The notes: generated from the sequence alone by a model not told the origin. 53,333 nt of DNA from Pelagibacterales bacterium SAG-MED38 (GCA_014653585.1 JACWEH010000006.1:1-53333); one strand, 5' to 3'; positions 33,912 through 42,825 are shown, numbered from the stretch's first letter. Made by a program: numbers and translations.

Positions 33912-35252
33912 ATGTTAGCAAGAATGTTTAAAAAGCTAACTTCTACTCTTACAGTAGTTGTAGCTTTATTTTCTTCAATCGCTTTACCTCAAACTGTATT
34001 TGGTGCTGAGACTCAATATTTTCCAGTAGCAAGTAGCCGTGTTGGACCTTACTCAGCAATGGGAACTGGTTATTACGGAGCTCAAATTGATTACATGAAT
34101 TATGTCAACATGACTGGTGGAGTCAATGGAGTAATGCTTACATGGCAAGAGTGTGAAACTGAGTATAACGCAGTAAAAACAGTTGAGTGTTATCAGCGAC
34201 TTTTAGAAAAAGATGGTCAAAGAATAGTTGTGTTTGATACTTTGGGAACACCAGGAGCATATGCAGTTATTAACCGTATGGCAAAAGACAATGTTGTTTT
34301 AGCTCAGTATGGTTATGGAAGAACTGACGGTGCTGATGGAAGAGTATGGCCTTGGGTATTTAATGCTGCAAGTCACTACTGGTCACAAATTGCCGTTAAA
34401 TTAAAGTTTATGGCACAGATCGAGGGCGGAATTGATAAGATGAAAGGTAAAAAAATCGTTCACTTACACATTGACTCTGCTTACGGTAGAGAACCATTAC
34501 CAGCAATGAGAAAAATTTGTAATGACTGGGGAGTTGAGTTGATTGAAATATCGATCCCACCTCCAGGTCTTGAACAACAATCTCAGTGGCTGCAAATCAG
34601 AAAAGAAAAACCTGATTGGGTTACTTTTTGGGGAGCAGGTTCTGGAATGAATTCAACAGCAATGACTAATGCTGCTAGAATAAATTTCCCAAGAGATAGA
34701 ATGATGTATGTAACTTTCGGTGCTGCCGAAGAGGACATGTATCCAGCAGGTGATGCAGCTAAGGGAACTTACGCTGTAGCAAATGCTTTGCCTGGAGAAT
34801 ATCCTTTGGTTAAAGCAATCAAAGATAAAGTATATGGTTCAGGTAAAGGAAACTTAGCGGATCCAAATAGGATTGGTTCAGTTTACTGGAACAGAGGACT
34901 AGGTGCTGCTGTAATGTGGATTGAGGGCTTAAGAAATGCTCAAAAAATGCACAACAAAGTTGGTAAGGCAGTTACTGGTGCTGAGTTCAGAGATGGTTAC
35001 GAAGCTATCAACATGAATGAAGCAAGAATGAAAGAGTTAGGTGTTAACGGAATGTTAGCTCCATTCTCAATTTCTTGTGCCAACCATGAAGGTGCTGGTA
35101 AGTTTGCTGTAATGCAGTGGGATGGAACTAAATTCAATCAGGTTACTGGTTGGGAAGCTCCAGGCGATCCTGCATTTATTAGAGGTCTTGTAGAGGCGTC
35201 TGCAGCTAAATTTGCTAAAGAGAACAACATTACACCAAAAAAATGTGGTTAA
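33912..35252 (+). CDS. ABC transporter substrate-binding protein (Peripla_BP_6 type), second importer
   Basis: 446 residues with a long signal sequence (hydrophobic residues 10-28, cleavage near FGAET). The mature domain opens ETQYFPVASSRVGPYSAMGTGYYGAQIDYMNY, and GKKIVHLHIDSAYGREPLPAMRK marks the inter-lobe region. It is longer and clearly different from the binding protein at 13102, so the two systems should have different ligands. Upstream GAGGGAGGA is the strongest ribosome-binding site nearby. It is the first gene of the importer, followed by a hairpin at 35284. The ligand is unknown; amino acids, amides or aromatic acids are all possible. Confidence 0.88.
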   Translation: MLARMFKKLTSTLTVVVALFSSIALPQTVFGAETQYFPVASSRVGPYSAMGTGYYGAQIDYMNYVNMTGGVNGVMLTWQECETEYNAVKTVECYQRLLEKDGQRIVVFDTLGTPGAYAVINRMAKDNVVLAQYGYGRTDGADGRVWPWVFNAASHYWSQIAVKLKFMAQIEGGIDKMKGKKIVHLHIDSAYGREPLPAMRKICNDWGVELIEISIPPPGLEQQSQWLQIRKEKPDWVTFWGAGSGMNSTAMTNAARINFPRDRMMYVTFGAAEEDMYPAGDAAKGTYAVANALPGEYPLVKAIKDKVYGSGKGNLADPNRIGSVYWNRGLGAAVMWIEGLRNAQKMHNKVGKAVTGAEFRDGYEAINMNEARMKELGVNGMLAPFSISCANHEGAGKFAVMQWDGTKFNQVTGWEAPGDPAFIRGLVEASAAKFAKENNITPKKCG

Positions 35253-35283
35253 TTAATTTAGAGATAAATTAATACTAATCTGA

Positions 35284-35320
35284 GGGGGCGTTTAAATAAT
35301 TTAATTATTTAAACACCCCC
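35284..35320 (+). terminator. Stable hairpin between the binding-protein gene and the ATPase genes
   Basis: GGGGG then GTTTAAATAA pairs with TTATTTAAAC and CCCCC, with a single C-A mismatch between the blocks; the loop is short and only TTTAAATAAAATTT follows, not a clean U-run. Such a leaky structure typically lets the binding-protein message be more abundant than the downstream membrane components. It lies 31 bp after the stop at 35252 and 39 bp before the next ATG. Confidence 0.65.
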
Positions 35321-35358
35321 TTTAAATAAAATTTAATTTAATATAAAAAGAAAGCTTA

Positions 35359-36174
35359 ATGAGTAACACTTCAGCAAACATTCTAGACATAAAAAATATT
35401 GAAGTCAGATATGATAATGTTATTTTAGCTTTACACGATGTATCTTTGAAAGTTCCTAAAGGAAAAGTAGTTGCGTTATTAGGAGCAAACGGAGCAGGTA
35501 AAAGTACTACCCTAAAAGCAGTTTCAACCATGTTAGCTTCAGAGAGAGGCAAGGTCACAAACGGTTCAATTGAATATGATGGAAACGCAATAGATAAACA
35601 AACTCCTTCGCAAATGGTTGGGTTAGGAATGGTCCAAGTATTAGAAGGTAGACGATGTTTTGGTCACCTTACTGTTGAAGAAAATATAATTTCAGGAGCA
35701 TATTCAAGAAAATTATCTAAAGGTGATATTAATCAAGAATTAGAGAAAATTTACGCTTATTTTATTAGACTTAAAGAAAGAAGAAAAAGTCAAGCAGCAT
35801 TCACTTCAGGTGGAGAGCAACAAATGATAGCAGTTGCAAGAGCCATGATGGCTAAACCAAAAATGTTATTATTAGACGAGCCGACAATGGGTCTAGCACC
35901 TCAGTTAGTTGCTGAGATTTTTAATATTGTAAAAGAATTAAATACCAAAGAGGGAGTTAGTATTTTACTTGCTGAGCAAAACACTAACGTTGCACTAAAA
36001 AATTCAGACTATGGCTATATCATTGAAACAGGTAGAGTTATGCTGGATGGTACTGCAGAAAGTTTATTAAATGATGATAAAGTAAAAGAACTATATTTAG
36101 GAATTTCAAAGAAAGGTAGAAAAAATTTTAGAGATGTTCTTAAAGAAGAAAGTTTAAAAAAAAGAAGTAATTAG
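35359..36174 (+). CDS. ABC transporter ATP-binding protein (LivF-like), second importer
   Basis: 271 residues. Walker A is GANGAGKST, Q-loop LGMVQVLEGRRCFGHLTVEEN, a signature written TSGGEQQM, Walker B MLLLDEPTMGLAP and LLAEQNTNVAL with Gln at the switch, the LivF pattern. The C-terminus carries an additional basic tail of about 20 residues (KKGRKNFRDVLKEESLKKRSN). It is cotranscribed with the following genes (2-bp gap). It would pair with the LivG-like ATPase at 36177. Confidence 0.87.
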   Translation: MSNTSANILDIKNIEVRYDNVILALHDVSLKVPKGKVVALLGANGAGKSTTLKAVSTMLASERGKVTNGSIEYDGNAIDKQTPSQMVGLGMVQVLEGRRCFGHLTVEENIISGAYSRKLSKGDINQELEKIYAYFIRLKERRKSQAAFTSGGEQQMIAVARAMMAKPKMLLLDEPTMGLAPQLVAEIFNIVKELNTKEGVSILLAEQNTNVALKNSDYGYIIETGRVMLDGTAESLLNDDKVKELYLGISKKGRKNFRDVLKEESLKKRSN

Positions 36175-36176
36175 AG

Positions 36177-36971
36177 ATGGAATACGAGAGAAAATTTAAA
36201 ATAGGAAAACCAATACTTGAGGTAAATAATATCTCACTCTCTTTTGGTGGTGTTAAGGCAATAACAGATACTTCTTTCAACGTACTTGAGCACGAAGTTA
36301 GAGCAATAATCGGACCTAACGGAGCTGGAAAAAGCTCTATGTTAAATTGTATTAATGGAATTTATAAGCCTCAACAAGGAACCGTTACTTTCAAAGGAAA
36401 ACAAATACCTAATATTACTCCAAATATTATGGCACAAATGGGTTTATCTAGAACTTTCCAAAACTTAGCTCTTTTTAAAAGAATGTCAGTTTTAGACAAT
36501 ATTTTAGTTGGCAGGAAACTTCATACAAAAACAAATTTTCTTGAGGTCGCTTTACAACTTCCTAAAGTAAAAAAAGAAGAGAAATTAAACAGGGATAGAT
36601 CAGAGGAAATAATTAGTTTTTTAGAGATTGAAGATATTAAAGACACACCAGTTGGAAAACTTCCTTATGGATTACAAAAGAAAGTAGAATTAGGTCGTGC
36701 TCTTGCAACAGACTCTACAATAATTTTATTAGATGAGCCCATGGCTGGTATGAATGTTGAAGAAAAAAGAGACATGTGTAGATTTATTTTAAAAGTAAAT
36801 GATGAACTAGGTACAACTATGGTGCTTATTGAGCATGATATGGGAGTAGTTATGGATATATCGGACAGAGTGGTTGTGCTTGATTATGGTAAAGTTATTG
36901 GTGATGGTACACCTGATGAAGTTAGATCAAATCAAAAAGTAATAGATGCTTATTTAGGAGTAGAACACTAG
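36177..36971 (+). CDS. ABC transporter ATP-binding protein (LivG-like), second importer
   Basis: 264 residues. Walker A is GPNGAGKSS, Q-loop region LSRTFQNLALFKRMSVLDN, signature LPYGLQKK (replacing LSGGQ, the known LivG degeneration), Walker B IILLDEPMAGMN and switch IEHDMGVV. It ends DAYLGVEH. Neighbouring gaps are 2 and 9 bp. The order LivF before LivG here is the reverse of the first operon at 7323-8818, so the two transporters are not simple local duplicates. Confidence 0.87.
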   Translation: MEYERKFKIGKPILEVNNISLSFGGVKAITDTSFNVLEHEVRAIIGPNGAGKSSMLNCINGIYKPQQGTVTFKGKQIPNITPNIMAQMGLSRTFQNLALFKRMSVLDNILVGRKLHTKTNFLEVALQLPKVKKEEKLNRDRSEEIISFLEIEDIKDTPVGKLPYGLQKKVELGRALATDSTIILLDEPMAGMNVEEKRDMCRFILKVNDELGTTMVLIEHDMGVVMDISDRVVVLDYGKVIGDGTPDEVRSNQKVIDAYLGVEH

Positions 36972-36980
36972 GATAAACAT

Positions 36981-37889
36981 ATGGTTGATGAATTATTATT
37001 TTTCATGGAAGTTTTAGTTGGCGGTTTGCTTGCTGGTACGATGTACTCTCTAGTCGCTTTAGGATTCGTTTTAATTTTTAAAGCTTCAGCAACGTTTAAT
37101 TTCTCACAAGGGGCTATGGTTTTTTTCTCAGTGCTTGCTTTTTGTGGTTTCATGCAAGATTTTAACATACCTTTTGTACTTGCATTTATTCTAGCTGCCC
37201 TTTTAATGGTAGTGGTTGGTTTATGTACTGAAAGATTAGTTTTAAGACCTCTGATGAATGCTAGCGAAGACACAGTGTTAATGGCTACAATCGGTCTAGG
37301 ATATGTTTTAGAAGGCTTGGCTCAAGCAGCATGGGGAGTAGAAGTAAGAAGACTAGATTTAGGTATTGGGGACTTTCCAGTACCGTGGATCGCTGATAAT
37401 TTAAAACTATTTATTAGTGCGCTTGATATTTTTGCAGGATTAGTGGCAGCTTTAATGATTATTGGTTTATTCCTTTTATTCAAATACACAAAAATTGGTC
37501 TCGGTTTGAGAGCTGTAGCAGATGATGCGGGTGCTGCTAGTTCAATAGGTATACCTTTAAAACATATTATGTTATTAGTTTGGTCAGCAGCCGGAGTTGT
37601 AGCTTTAGTCGCTGGGTGTATGTGGGGTGCAAGAGCCGGTGTTCAATTTGCTTTAGTTGATTTAGCATTAAAAGCTTTACCAGTCTTAATTATAGGTGGT
37701 TTCTCGTCTATTCCAGGTGCAATTGTAGGTGGCTTAATTATTGGTGCAACAGAAAAAGTATTAGAAGTTTATATTGGACCATTTTTTGGAGGAGCAATTG
37801 AGGGATGGGCTCCCTACGTATTAGCAATATTCTTTTTATTATATAGACCAGAAGGTTTATTTGGAGAAAAAATCATTAGGAGAGTTTAA
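36981..37889 (+). CDS. ABC transporter permease (LivH-like), second importer
   Basis: 302 residues, about eight membrane spans. LivH landmarks are MYSLVALGFVLIFKASATFNFSQGAMV, the coupling region LGLRAVADDAGAASSIGIPL, and GGFSSIPGAIVGGLIIGATE. The end is LLYRPEGLFGEKIIRRV. Gaps to the neighbours are 9 bp (upstream) and 3 bp (downstream). It forms the pore with the next gene product. Confidence 0.88.
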   Translation: MVDELLFFMEVLVGGLLAGTMYSLVALGFVLIFKASATFNFSQGAMVFFSVLAFCGFMQDFNIPFVLAFILAALLMVVVGLCTERLVLRPLMNASEDTVLMATIGLGYVLEGLAQAAWGVEVRRLDLGIGDFPVPWIADNLKLFISALDIFAGLVAALMIIGLFLLFKYTKIGLGLRAVADDAGAASSIGIPLKHIMLLVWSAAGVVALVAGCMWGARAGVQFALVDLALKALPVLIIGGFSSIPGAIVGGLIIGATEKVLEVYIGPFFGGAIEGWAPYVLAIFFLLYRPEGLFGEKIIRRV

Positions 37890-37892
37890 TTT

Positions 37893-38960
37893 ATGAAACC
37901 AGTTTTTATGACTTACACAAAAAAAGACATAATTAACTTAGCTGTTTGTATGGTTCTAAGTGTATTAGTAATACCAACATTTATTACAACAGAATATTGG
38001 TATACATCTATATTAATTCCTTGGCTTTGCTTGGCTTTAGCTACAATTGGACAACAAATTGTTATGGGTTATACGGGACAATTAGCTTTGGGGGCTGCTG
38101 GCTTCATGGCTGCAGGTGCGTTTGCAATGTTTAACCTTATTTTACGTGTGCCTGACCTTGGTTTCGTAGGCTCACTAATAGTGTCGGGTTTGATTGCTGC
38201 AGCTTTTGGAATTTTGTTTGGTCTACCTAGTTTAAAGGTGAGAGGAATTTATCTAATGGTTGCTACATTAGCCTCACAGTTTTTTATTATATGGATGATA
38301 GATAAGTTTGGTTGGTTTAAAAACTACGACTCATCAGGAATTATAACTGCTCAAGACATCGTTATATTAGGCAAACCATTTACAACTCCATTAGCTATGT
38401 ATTTTGTATGTTTAGCTGTTACCACAGTTTTAACTTTATTAGCAATGAATATGGCTAGAGGTAGTACTGGAAGGAATTGGATGGCGGTTAGAGACATGGA
38501 TATCGCCGCAGAGTCCATGGGAGTTTCATTATTAAAAACCAAAGTTCAGGCATTTGCTATCAGTGCGTTTTATTGTGGAGTAGCTGGTGCTCTTTTTGCA
38601 TTTTGTTATCTTAAATCACTAGAGCCAGTCGCTTTTGATATTAAATTATCTTTTAAAATATTATTTATGTGTATTCTAGGTGGACTTGGTACAATAAATG
38701 GTGCTTTTATTGGAGCAGCTTTTATATTACTTTTTCCAGTTCTTTTGAATTCTGTAGGAAACAATGTATTTCATGGAGCTATTGATGCTACAATTATTTC
38801 ATCGATTGAACAGGTAATATTTGGTGGTTTAATGATTATATTTATGATTTACGAACCTTTAGGGATGGCAAAACTTTGGGAAAATCTTAAGGTAAGTATA
38901 AAATCTAAATTATCTTCATCGAATATTAAAAGTACGAAATCTTCAACACTAAAAAAGTGA
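37893..38960 (+). CDS. ABC transporter permease (LivM-like), second importer
   Basis: 355 residues, ordinary LivM length, unlike the 456-residue protein at 9826. Motifs are IGQQIVMGYTGQLALGAAGF, LKVRGIYLMVATLASQF, RNWMAVRDMDIAAESMGVS and a FMIYEPLGMAKLWENLK end with a Ser/Lys-rich tail. Its stop overlaps a GTG that starts a 27-aa membrane micropeptide (GTGA). Confidence 0.88.
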   Translation: MKPVFMTYTKKDIINLAVCMVLSVLVIPTFITTEYWYTSILIPWLCLALATIGQQIVMGYTGQLALGAAGFMAAGAFAMFNLILRVPDLGFVGSLIVSGLIAAAFGILFGLPSLKVRGIYLMVATLASQFFIIWMIDKFGWFKNYDSSGIITAQDIVILGKPFTTPLAMYFVCLAVTTVLTLLAMNMARGSTGRNWMAVRDMDIAAESMGVSLLKTKVQAFAISAFYCGVAGALFAFCYLKSLEPVAFDIKLSFKILFMCILGGLGTINGAFIGAAFILLFPVLLNSVGNNVFHGAIDATIISSIEQVIFGGLMIIFMIYEPLGMAKLWENLKVSIKSKLSSSNIKSTKSSTLKK

Positions 38961-39040
38961 ATAAAAAGAAATTAATTTTTGCATTAATTGTAGGAGTATT
39001 AATAGGTTTGCTTATTGAAAATAATTTTATAATTTCATAA
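38957..39040 (+). CDS. Possible 27-aa membrane micropeptide after the second livM
   Basis: GTG at 38957 overlaps the livM stop by 4 bp (GTGA) and opens 27 codons: a short basic start (NKKK) followed by one hydrophobic helix (LIFALIVGVLIGLLI) and ENNFIIS. The 4-bp overlap is the standard coupling geometry of this genome. The first livM is also followed at once by a tiny single-span ORF (11201), although the two peptides do not look alike. A transporter-associated small subunit is possible. Confidence 0.45.
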   Translation: MNKKKLIFALIVGVLIGLLIENNFIIS

Positions 39041-39044
39041 AGAA

Positions 39045-39509
39045 TTATTTTTGGTTTGGATAAGACTTTTTCAAAATGAATTTGTTAACAATTATTGCAA
39101 AAATAATAATTATAACTGATCCCGATATTACAGGACTTAACAAGTAATCAAAAGAGACACTTCCAATAATTACTATTATGGGATTACCCCCCGCAGGTGG
39201 ATGGGTAACGTTTAACAGAATCATTAATCCAACTCCAAATCCCACTGCTAATGGGATAGTTAAAAAGATTGGTAATGGAATAAAGTGTAAAAAAAACAAA
39301 CCTACGATAGTTGTAACCAAATGACCAAAAAAAACATTTTTTGGTTGAGCAAATGGACTTTCAGGATATCCATAAAGCAGAACCATAGATGATCCAAATG
39401 AAGCTAACAGAAAAATTCCAAATTCAGTTCGATAAGTCAAGAAAGTTAAAATCCCAATTGTAATTATTGAAAACAAACCAGCTAAAAGAGATTGTTTTAG
39501 ATTATTCAT
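39045..39509 (-). CDS. HPP family membrane protein
   Basis: 154 residues with four predicted membrane helices. The family hallmark THPPAGGNPI sits near residue 107. The start MNNLKQSLLAGLFSIITIGILTFLTYR matches the usual first span, and SFGSSMVLLYGYPESPFAQPKN is the second family block. HPP proteins have been linked to nitrite or anion handling, but function in bacteria is open. It follows the NifU-like gene by 3 bp on the minus strand. Confidence 0.8.
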   Translation of the reverse strand: MNNLKQSLLAGLFSIITIGILTFLTYRTEFGIFLLASFGSSMVLLYGYPESPFAQPKNVFFGHLVTTIVGLFFLHFIPLPIFLTIPLAVGFGVGLMILLNVTHPPAGGNPIIVIIGSVSFDYLLSPVISGSVIIIIFAIIVNKFILKKSYPNQK

Positions 39510-39512
39510 AAT

Positions 39513-39911
39513 TTAACTTGATACTATCTTTTTTAAAGTTTTGAAAGGTAACAATATACAATCTTTTTTATTAATATTTTTCTTTTTGATTAATTTTTTC
39601 AAAGAATTCCATTTTTTATCTGTAATTTTTACATCATCATTAAAATATAATTCAGCCTTATCACATAAATCGTTAATTATTTCTTTTTGATTATTAATAG
39701 AAATTTTCGATAACAGACTTGCTGATGCTTGGCAGTACACACATGATTTACCTTGATACCCAAAGTCTAAAATTTTTTCGTTTTTTAATATAAGCTCTAT
39801 TTGCATTTCATCTCCACAAATTGAATTTTTTAACTTTGAGACGTGTGTCCGATTCTCAATATTTCTATTGTTATCCGTGTTAGCGGCAATATTTAGTACT
39901 TCTAAATCCAT
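39513..39911 (-). CDS. NifU-like iron-sulfur cluster scaffold protein
   Basis: 132 residues. Three Cys in the expected positions are visible: NSICGDEMQIELIL, then GKSCVYCQASASLLSK, and DCILLPFKTLKK. The CGD...GxxC...C..LPF pattern is that of the NifU/IscU/SufU N-terminal domain, which holds nascent Fe-S clusters. It is more divergent than a housekeeping IscU and is not next to other suf/isc genes; alone with an HPP protein, it could be a specialised scaffold. An extra Cys in CVYC is present. Confidence 0.75.
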   Translation of the reverse strand: MDLEVLNIAANTDNNRNIENRTHVSKLKNSICGDEMQIELILKNEKILDFGYQGKSCVYCQASASLLSKISINNQKEIINDLCDKAELYFNDDVKITDKKWNSLKKLIKKKNINKKDCILLPFKTLKKIVSS

Positions 39912-40054
39912 TTTAATTTTTAATTATATGACAAATAAAAACCAATCAAGAATAGAAATAGATTGAGCACAACTCTAAATGGAAAAGTTGATTTAAAGCT
40001 TAAGGCTATCTCATTTTTGTTGTAGTTATAAATTTTTAGATCTAATCTTCTTGG

Positions 40055-40960
40055 ATGCTTGAATTAAAAAATCCAAAAATTGCTGTTCCAGTAGTTTTGT
40101 TTGCAGGAATTTTATGGTCTTTTGGCCCTCTTGTGGTGAGATACATGGATAATCCTAATCAAGTACCATGGCAATATATATTTGGAAGAGGGTTGACAAT
40201 TTTTATTCTTTTAAATCTTTATCTTTATTTTGAAGAAGGGATTAAATTTTATAAAAATTATTTAAAGATGGGATATTCAGGCATTATTGGTGGAACTGGA
40301 TTAGGAATTGCTATGATCAGTTTTATTTATTCAATTACTAATACTTCAGCGGCAATTACTCTACTTTGTTTGGCAGCAATGCCTTTTTTTACAGCACTTC
40401 TCGCTTTTTTATTTCTTAAGGAAAAAATATCATTGAATGTTTGGATTTCCATTTTTATTGCAACAATTGGAATTATAATTATGGCTTTTGGGAGCTCGGG
40501 ATCTAATTCTGCCGTTGGTTTTATTTTTGGAATGCTTTCATCAATAGGATTTTCAGTTTTTTCTGTCACATTAAGGTGGAAAACAGACACGCCAAAGTTT
40601 ACAACAGTAGCTTTTTCAGGCTTTTTTTGTTTTGTTTTCGCGTCTGTAATGCTTTTAAGTACCGAACAGATATTTTTTTCAACAAGTTATAATGGTGCAT
40701 TATTTTCTCTTCATGGCACATTAGTTTGTTTAGGACTAATTTTATATTCTATTGGTTCAAAAGCTATTCCGGCTGCAGAGTTGACATTGTTGTCATTAAC
40801 TGAAGTTATTGGTGGAATTTTTTGGGTTTGGCTGCCTATCTTAGGTATAAATGAGGTGCCTGATACTTACACCATAGTCGGAGGATTTTTTCTATTTATC
40901 TCGTTAATTTATTATAGCTTGTTAATGCGGTGGAATAAAAGATTTATAGCTTTAAATTAA
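40055..40960 (+). CDS. EamA/DMT-family transporter next to the amidinotransferase
   Basis: 301 residues with ten predicted spans. Opening KIAVPVVLFAGILWSFGPLVVRYM and repeat pieces FLFLKEKISLNVWISIFIATIGIII and ALTEVIGGIFWVWLPILGINE-like text are typical EamA. It lies 10 bp upstream of the amidinotransferase gene, implying coexpression and a guanidino-compound or amino-acid cargo (inference). A 143-bp AT-rich gap separates it from the NifU-like gene; I see no feature there. Confidence 0.87.
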   Translation: MLELKNPKIAVPVVLFAGILWSFGPLVVRYMDNPNQVPWQYIFGRGLTIFILLNLYLYFEEGIKFYKNYLKMGYSGIIGGTGLGIAMISFIYSITNTSAAITLLCLAAMPFFTALLAFLFLKEKISLNVWISIFIATIGIIIMAFGSSGSNSAVGFIFGMLSSIGFSVFSVTLRWKTDTPKFTTVAFSGFFCFVFASVMLLSTEQIFFSTSYNGALFSLHGTLVCLGLILYSIGSKAIPAAELTLLSLTEVIGGIFWVWLPILGINEVPDTYTIVGGFFLFISLIYYSLLMRWNKRFIALN

Positions 40961-40969
40961 TCTAGAAAC

Positions 40970-42091
40970 ATGAATAAAGATAAAGTTATTGTTAATAGCT
41001 GGAATGAGTGGGATCCGCTTAAACATGTTATTGTTGGAAAAGCAGATGGTAGCTGTATACCTGCACCAGAACCTGCTTTAGATGCGAAAGTACCTGAGGA
41101 CTCAGCTATGAAAGGTTCTCACGGACCTCGAGCCAAAGATACCGTCGATAAAGCAAATGAGTTATTAAATAATTTTGCATCAATGTTGGAAAAAAGAGGA
41201 ATCAAAGTTGATCGACCAGTACCACTTAATCATAATCAAAAAATTTCTACCCCTGATTGGGCAGTCGATAGTATGTTTGGCTGTATGCCAGCAAGAGATA
41301 TTATACTAACAGTTGGTAATGAAATGCTAGAGGCTACAATGAGTTATAGGTGCAGATGGTTTGAATATTTAAATTATAGACCTTTAATTAAAAAATATTT
41401 TGAAGAAGATAAGAATATGCGGCATGAGACTGCACCAAAGCCAAGGTTAACAGATGCTGATTATCATGTGGATTATTTGTCAGATAAGATTGGTGTTCAA
41501 AAAAGACTTGAGTGGACTGAGAAAAAGTTTTTTGTGACAACCGAGGAAGAACCATTGTTTGATGCAGCAGATGTACTTAGATTTGGCAAAGATTTAGTTG
41601 TACAACACGGTTTCACAACAAATTTGAAAGGAATAGATTGGCTAAAAAGACACTTTAAAAATCATAGAGTCCATGCAGTTAATTTTCCAGGTGATCCATA
41701 TCCAATTCATATTGATGCAACTTTTACACCGATCAAAGAGGGGCTAATTATAAATAACCCTCAAAGAAGATTACCAAAACAACAGAGAAAATTGTTTGAG
41801 GACAATGGATGGGAAATAATAGATAGTGCACAACCTGCGCATAATGAACCACCACCTCTTTGTTATTCATCCGTATGGTTGTCTATGAATGTATTAGTCT
41901 TAGACCCAAAAACAGTATGTGTTGAAAAAAGTGAAATATATCAATCCGAACAACTTGATAAATTAGGCATGGAAGTTATCCCTGTAGACTTAAGAGATGC
42001 TTATGCTTTTGGGGGAGGCGTTCATTGTTGTACAGCTGACGTTTATAGAGAAGGTGATCTAAAAGATTATTTTCCTAAACAAAGAAATTAG
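40970..42091 (+). CDS. Glycine/inosamine-type amidinotransferase
   Basis: 373 residues, usual length. By alignment to human arginine:glycine amidinotransferase, the catalytic residues correspond to Asp198 (LFDAADVLR), His247 (IHIDATF) and Cys353 (GGGVHCCTADV); all are present. The N-terminus NSWNEWDPLKHVIVGKA is typical. The family moves an amidino group from arginine to an amine such as glycine, making guanidinoacetate and ornithine. The acceptor here is uncertain; glycine would be supplied by metabolism near the gcv operon. It overlaps the end of the coiled-coil gene on the other strand by 4 bp. Confidence 0.9.
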   Translation: MNKDKVIVNSWNEWDPLKHVIVGKADGSCIPAPEPALDAKVPEDSAMKGSHGPRAKDTVDKANELLNNFASMLEKRGIKVDRPVPLNHNQKISTPDWAVDSMFGCMPARDIILTVGNEMLEATMSYRCRWFEYLNYRPLIKKYFEEDKNMRHETAPKPRLTDADYHVDYLSDKIGVQKRLEWTEKKFFVTTEEEPLFDAADVLRFGKDLVVQHGFTTNLKGIDWLKRHFKNHRVHAVNFPGDPYPIHIDATFTPIKEGLIINNPQRRLPKQQRKLFEDNGWEIIDSAQPAHNEPPPLCYSSVWLSMNVLVLDPKTVCVEKSEIYQSEQLDKLGMEVIPVDLRDAYAFGGGVHCCTADVYREGDLKDYFPKQRN

Positions 42092-42825
42092 TTTTCTTTT
42101 GTTACATCTACTGTAAATTTTTCTAATCCTGAGGAAAATTTATTATCGACATTACTCTTTTTATTCTCAAATGATTTTAATTTTTCTAACTCCCTTTGTC
42201 TTAATCTCTCCTCTCGCAAATTTTCTCTATGCTCTTTTGCTTTTTGTTCTTTATCAAATTTTTCTTCCCATTCTTTAATTTTTATGTATTCCAATTCTTT
42301 TTGTTTTTCTTCTTCCTCTTTAATCATTTTTAAAGCTCTTTCTTTTCTTCTTTTCTCTTTAAGCTCAAAGTTTTTTTGCTCTTCTTCTCTAACTTTTAAA
42401 TCAATATCTTTTCTATTTTGAGACTCCTCTCTCAATTTTTGATCTTTTTCTTTGGATCTTAATTCTTTACTTATCAATATTAATTCTTCATCTTTTTTAA
42501 ATAATCTCGTAGCTTCTAATTTTTGAGAGTCTTCTTTAATTTTTATTTCTTTTTCTTTTAATTTCAATTCATCTTCGATAAGCTTTAACTTGTTATTTTC
42601 TTTAATAAGCCTTTCTTCCCAAACCTTGAGTTCCTTTCTTTCTTTTTGAATTAAATTTTTTTCTTTCAATTTTTCTAATTTGATTTCTTTAATCTTATTT
42701 AGTTCTTTATTTTTTTTGTAATTTGAAAATGCGTTACTTAAAAAAGATTTTGCAGTAAAATTACCAACCTGGGCTATACCTTTTGTCTTTTTATAATTCT
42801 TTTGTTTAATTTTTTTCTTAATCAT
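42088..42825 (-). CDS. Highly charged coiled-coil protein, 245 aa
   Basis: No family recognised. A basic N-terminus with a short conserved-looking GIAQVGNFTAKSFLSNAF segment is followed by about 170 residues of almost pure Lys/Glu/Arg/Leu helix with E-K and heptad spacing, then a polar tail (NKFSSGLEKFTVDVTKEN). No Cys, signal peptide or membrane segment. Its charge pattern fits a long single or paired helix acting as a spacer, scaffold or nucleic-acid coat. It is not in an obvious operon; the amidinotransferase is convergent. Confidence 0.6.
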   Translation of the reverse strand: MIKKKIKQKNYKKTKGIAQVGNFTAKSFLSNAFSNYKKNKELNKIKEIKLEKLKEKNLIQKERKELKVWEERLIKENNKLKLIEDELKLKEKEIKIKEDSQKLEATRLFKKDEELILISKELRSKEKDQKLREESQNRKDIDLKVREEEQKNFELKEKRRKERALKMIKEEEEKQKELEYIKIKEWEEKFDKEQKAKEHRENLREERLRQRELEKLKSFENKKSNVDNKFSSGLEKFTVDVTKEN

